This document shows positions 61,986-64,000 of a DNA stretch of 64,000 nt, piece by piece. The stretch is from assembly GCA_045564915.1 (NCBI GenBank), contig JBJLGL010000014.1, forward strand, positions 77,436 to 141,435, written 5' to 3'. The notes beneath the pieces were generated by a model that was not told the origin of the DNA, did no database searches, and saw only the letters and a program-made list of their open reading frames with translations. Each line of letters begins with the position of its first letter. The first letter of the stretch is position 1. Position numbers and translations under genes: made by a program. The DNA is from JAQWRV01 sp045564915 (GTDB lineage: Bacteria; Pseudomonadota; Alphaproteobacteria; Rhodospirillales; Rhodospirillaceae).

Positions 61986-63518
61986 TCATAGTTTCGATTT
62001 CTTTTCGTACCAGTGTGTAAACTCATCCGCTATCGCCCGCACGGGTGCACCCCAGTCACCTGCAGTCTCCTGCCAATACAAGGTTAAGGGAGGGTACCAA
62101 AGGCTCACACGATCATTATCAAACCAATACCAAAAACGGCCCCGACCACGTGGGACCAAGACCCAGGTCGGGATGCCCAAAGCGCCCGCGAGATGTGCTG
62201 AAGTGCTTGACGTCGTAATAACAAGATCAAGAGTACTAATCAGTGCCGCTAGCCCATCAATGTCCTTGGTGACATTAACATCACTGATTTCGTGAATTGG
62301 GATACCGTGTTCTATTTGTACAGCTTCGCGCTCTCGTTCTGTATCTCCGTATTGTATAGAAACAAAATGTACTTCGGGTTTTGCTCTGAAAATAGGGGCC
62401 CAGTCTGTTGCCAAATCCACAGATTTATGGGGGCCCAAATCGACACGACTGCTCTTCCAAGACAAACCAACGCGGATACCAGCACCAAAGCTATTGATAC
62501 AAGAAGCTAGCAAATCTTGGGTTCGGTCTGGATCGCTATGCAAGAATGCTGGACGACTAGGAAAAGTATTTTCATTGCGCCTTAACCACTGACCCAAACT
62601 GCCCCCCGCACATTGACGGGACGGACCAAAAGACAAAATTTCAGGAAGTGGTGGTAGTGTGGCTCTTACCACTCTTGCGTCAGGGAACGACCTTTGGAAG
62701 AGGGGTTGGAGTCTCGGCTCACATTCAATTATGACAAGCTTTGATTTTTCGATAAGGTCGGCAAACATGCTCGCATGTAATATCTGGTCGCCCAAACCCT
62801 GCTCTCCCCAGACTAATATAGTGTGTTCTGCTAAGTCTTCGCCTGACCACTCTGGCAGGTCAAAAGGTCTGGCAACAAATCCAGACTGCACATCAGATCG
62901 CCGTGCTTCATAATCGAACCAGCCCGCCTCAAAGTTTCTATTCTGCAATCTTAGATGAGCCCGATTATGGCGTGCTCGCGCGTGCGCTGGATCTAACGTC
63001 AGCGCGCGCTCGAATGCTTCAGTAGCTCTCTTGTCTACATCGCCACGGCTGCAAGCCACACCCAAGTCGCACCACGCTTCAGTAGAAGTAGGGTCTACTT
63101 CTACTGCGCGTTCGAGAAAATGGATCGCGCCTTTATGATTGCCAAGATTAAGTTGCACGATGCCGAGACTGCCAAGCACAGAAAAGTTATGTGGGTCAGC
63201 ATTCAGGCCCTCCATTAACAAAGGTTCAGCATCAGCAAAGCGCTGAGTTTGAATATAAACACGCGCTAGATTGTATTGTGCTTCAACTCGCCCAGGCTGG
63301 ACTGTAAGAGCCATCTTAAGGGTCTTTTCAGACTTCGTCAGTGAATCAGTTTGAAGGTAGAGGCTGCCAAGCAAATACAGCGCATCGGCATTTTTTTTGT
63401 CACGTTTTAAGGCGCGGCGATAAGACTTTTCTGCTGAAGCAAAATCTCCAGCCTTGTGGTGGGCAAACCCTTGCTGGATGATTTCAGCGGGCACACCTTT
63501 TAAGCCGCGTTTGGCCAT
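61986..63518 (-). CDS. TPR protein with glycosyltransferase-9-like C-terminal domain
   Basis: 510 residues. Residues about 10-220 contain five or six tetratricopeptide repeats (GDFASAEKSYRRALKRDKKN; ALYLLGSLYLQTDSL; GSLGIVQLNLGNHKGAIHFL). From about 240 the sequence resembles heptosyltransferase-type GT-B folds: HTILVWGEQGLGDQILHASM, RVGLSWKSSRVDLGPHKSVD and LVITTSSTSAHLAGALGIPT. This architecture is frequent in marine alphaproteobacteria, where it may glycosylate surface structures or flagellin; the acceptor is unknown. It follows the cystathionine beta-lyase-like gene by 9 bases. Confidence 0.88.
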   Translation of the reverse strand: MAKRGLKGVPAEIIQQGFAHHKAGDFASAEKSYRRALKRDKKNADALYLLGSLYLQTDSLTKSEKTLKMALTVQPGRVEAQYNLARVYIQTQRFADAEPLLMEGLNADPHNFSVLGSLGIVQLNLGNHKGAIHFLERAVEVDPTSTEAWCDLGVACSRGDVDKRATEAFERALTLDPAHARARHNRAHLRLQNRNFEAGWFDYEARRSDVQSGFVARPFDLPEWSGEDLAEHTILVWGEQGLGDQILHASMFADLIEKSKLVIIECEPRLQPLFQRSFPDARVVRATLPPLPEILSFGPSRQCAGGSLGQWLRRNENTFPSRPAFLHSDPDRTQDLLASCINSFGAGIRVGLSWKSSRVDLGPHKSVDLATDWAPIFRAKPEVHFVSIQYGDTEREREAVQIEHGIPIHEISDVNVTKDIDGLAALISTLDLVITTSSTSAHLAGALGIPTWVLVPRGRGRFWYWFDNDRVSLWYPPLTLYWQETAGDWGAPVRAIADEFTHWYEKKSKL

Positions 63519-63527
63519 TGAAAAAGA

Positions 63528-64000
63528 TTACCGGCTATGAAGCGCAACGTTAAAGCGCTCAAAGCCCGCCTCCAAATCCGCAATAAGGTCATCTACATCT
63601 TCCAAACCAATATAGATACGCAACCCGGGTTCTTGCTCTGTCCATTCTGTTGCCGTGCGCATTCGCTTTGGTGAAGAAGCACACATCAGACTTTCATATC
63701 CACCCCATGAGTAGCCCAACGGAAATAGTTGCATGCCATCTATCATTGCGTTCACTGCCTTCTCGGAAGTATCCGCGAGGATCACACCAAAGAGGCCGCT
63801 GGCACCGGAGAAATCACGCTTCCATAAAGCATGGCCAGGGTCATCTTCGAGTGCTGGATATAAAACACGTTTAACTTCGGGGCGCTGTTGGAGCCAGCGT
63901 ATAACAGCAAGTGTGCTTTTTTCATGCTGGCGTAGCCTTACACCCATGGTGCGCAGACCACGCGTCGCCAAGTAAGCATCATCAGGGCCAACAGAGATAC
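63528..64000 (-). CDS. metC: Cystathionine beta-lyase/gamma-synthase-like enzyme (C-terminal part)
   Basis: The visible 157 codons are the C-terminal part; the PLP-lysine half lies beyond the right edge. Reading into the edge gives VGPDDAYLATRGLRTMGVRL, the conserved core of Cys/Met-metabolism PLP enzymes. SGASGLFGVILAD, MQLFPLGYSWGGYESLMCAS and RIYIGLEDVDDLIADLEAGF complete the family pattern. Such enzymes cleave or form cystathionine. The symbol is tentative because related lyases share this sequence. Confidence 0.85.
   Translation of the reverse strand, partial: ISVGPDDAYLATRGLRTMGVRLRQHEKSTLAVIRWLQQRPEVKRVLYPALEDDPGHALWKRDFSGASGLFGVILADTSEKAVNAMIDGMQLFPLGYSWGGYESLMCASSPKRMRTATEWTEQEPGLRIYIGLEDVDDLIADLEAGFERFNVALHSR

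Noticed and set aside
61723..61989. 88-residue minus-strand frame overlapping the TPR gene stop by ATGA
   Set aside because: No ribosome site beyond the overlap, no domain, and low plausibility of composition; not supported enough to list.

Overview
The window looks like a chromosomal stretch of an alphaproteobacterium, probably a free-living, respiratory, Rhodospirillales-like marine or aquatic lineage. This is inferred from gene content and order only: a TCA block (sdhCDAB, zapE, mdh, sucCD, sucAB-lpd), the run ffh-rpsP-rimM-trmD-rplS-leuC-leuD-leuB-asd, the dapF-mtaB-ftsY and secA/argJ/mutT neighbourhoods, and TRAP transport genes. Base composition looks intermediate. No rRNA, insertion sequence, prophage, integrase or CRISPR array was seen; the only RNA gene recognised is a tRNA-Leu(UAA).

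Layout. 1-6.1 kb is an accessory segment: a small conserved-looking ORF, an intergenic region with two related palindromes, a DUF6502 protein translationally coupled to a DUF5666 lipoprotein, a convergent outer-membrane barrel protein and an orphan family-5 solute-binding protein. 6.1-25.2 kb is central metabolism, nearly all on the minus strand: succinate dehydrogenase, zapE, malate dehydrogenase, succinyl-CoA synthetase and the 2-oxoglutarate dehydrogenase complex. A sulfotransferase, a metallo-beta-lactamase-fold hydrolase and an isochorismatase-like hydrolase sit inside the suc block. 25.4-31.7 kb is accessory: a methyltransferase, a small partner ORF and a GPH-type transporter, a secreted unknown, then a VOC / flavin monooxygenase / CoA-ester lyase cluster. 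31.7-50.1 kb is housekeeping: asd, leucine biosynthesis, ribosomal proteins S16 and L19 with their maturation factors, SRP and its receptor, dapF, secA, argJ, mutT.

After the tRNA-Leu, 50.4-64 kb is mixed: a 2-oxoglutarate/Fe(II) oxygenase, an RraA-fold protein lacking the usual Arg-Asp pair, an hsp20 gene with a clear sigma-32-type promoter and a ROSE-like RNA-thermometer hairpin, a Tat-exported DUF1838 protein, a cyclic-nucleotide-binding protein, a TRAP transporter whose binding protein is convergent with its membrane subunits, a ferredoxin-type 2-oxoglutarate oxidoreductase (korAB), a TPR/GT9-like protein and the 3' part of a cystathionine beta-lyase-like gene.

How the genes work together. 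The TCA genes supply oxidative metabolism. The genome encodes two routes from 2-oxoglutarate to succinyl-CoA: NAD-linked SucAB-Lpd and ferredoxin-linked KorAB. The best candidates for something undescribed are the DUF6502/DUF5666/barrel module with its paired palindromes, the heat-regulated hsp20 leader, and the 48-bp tandem repeat that extends ribosomal protein S16.
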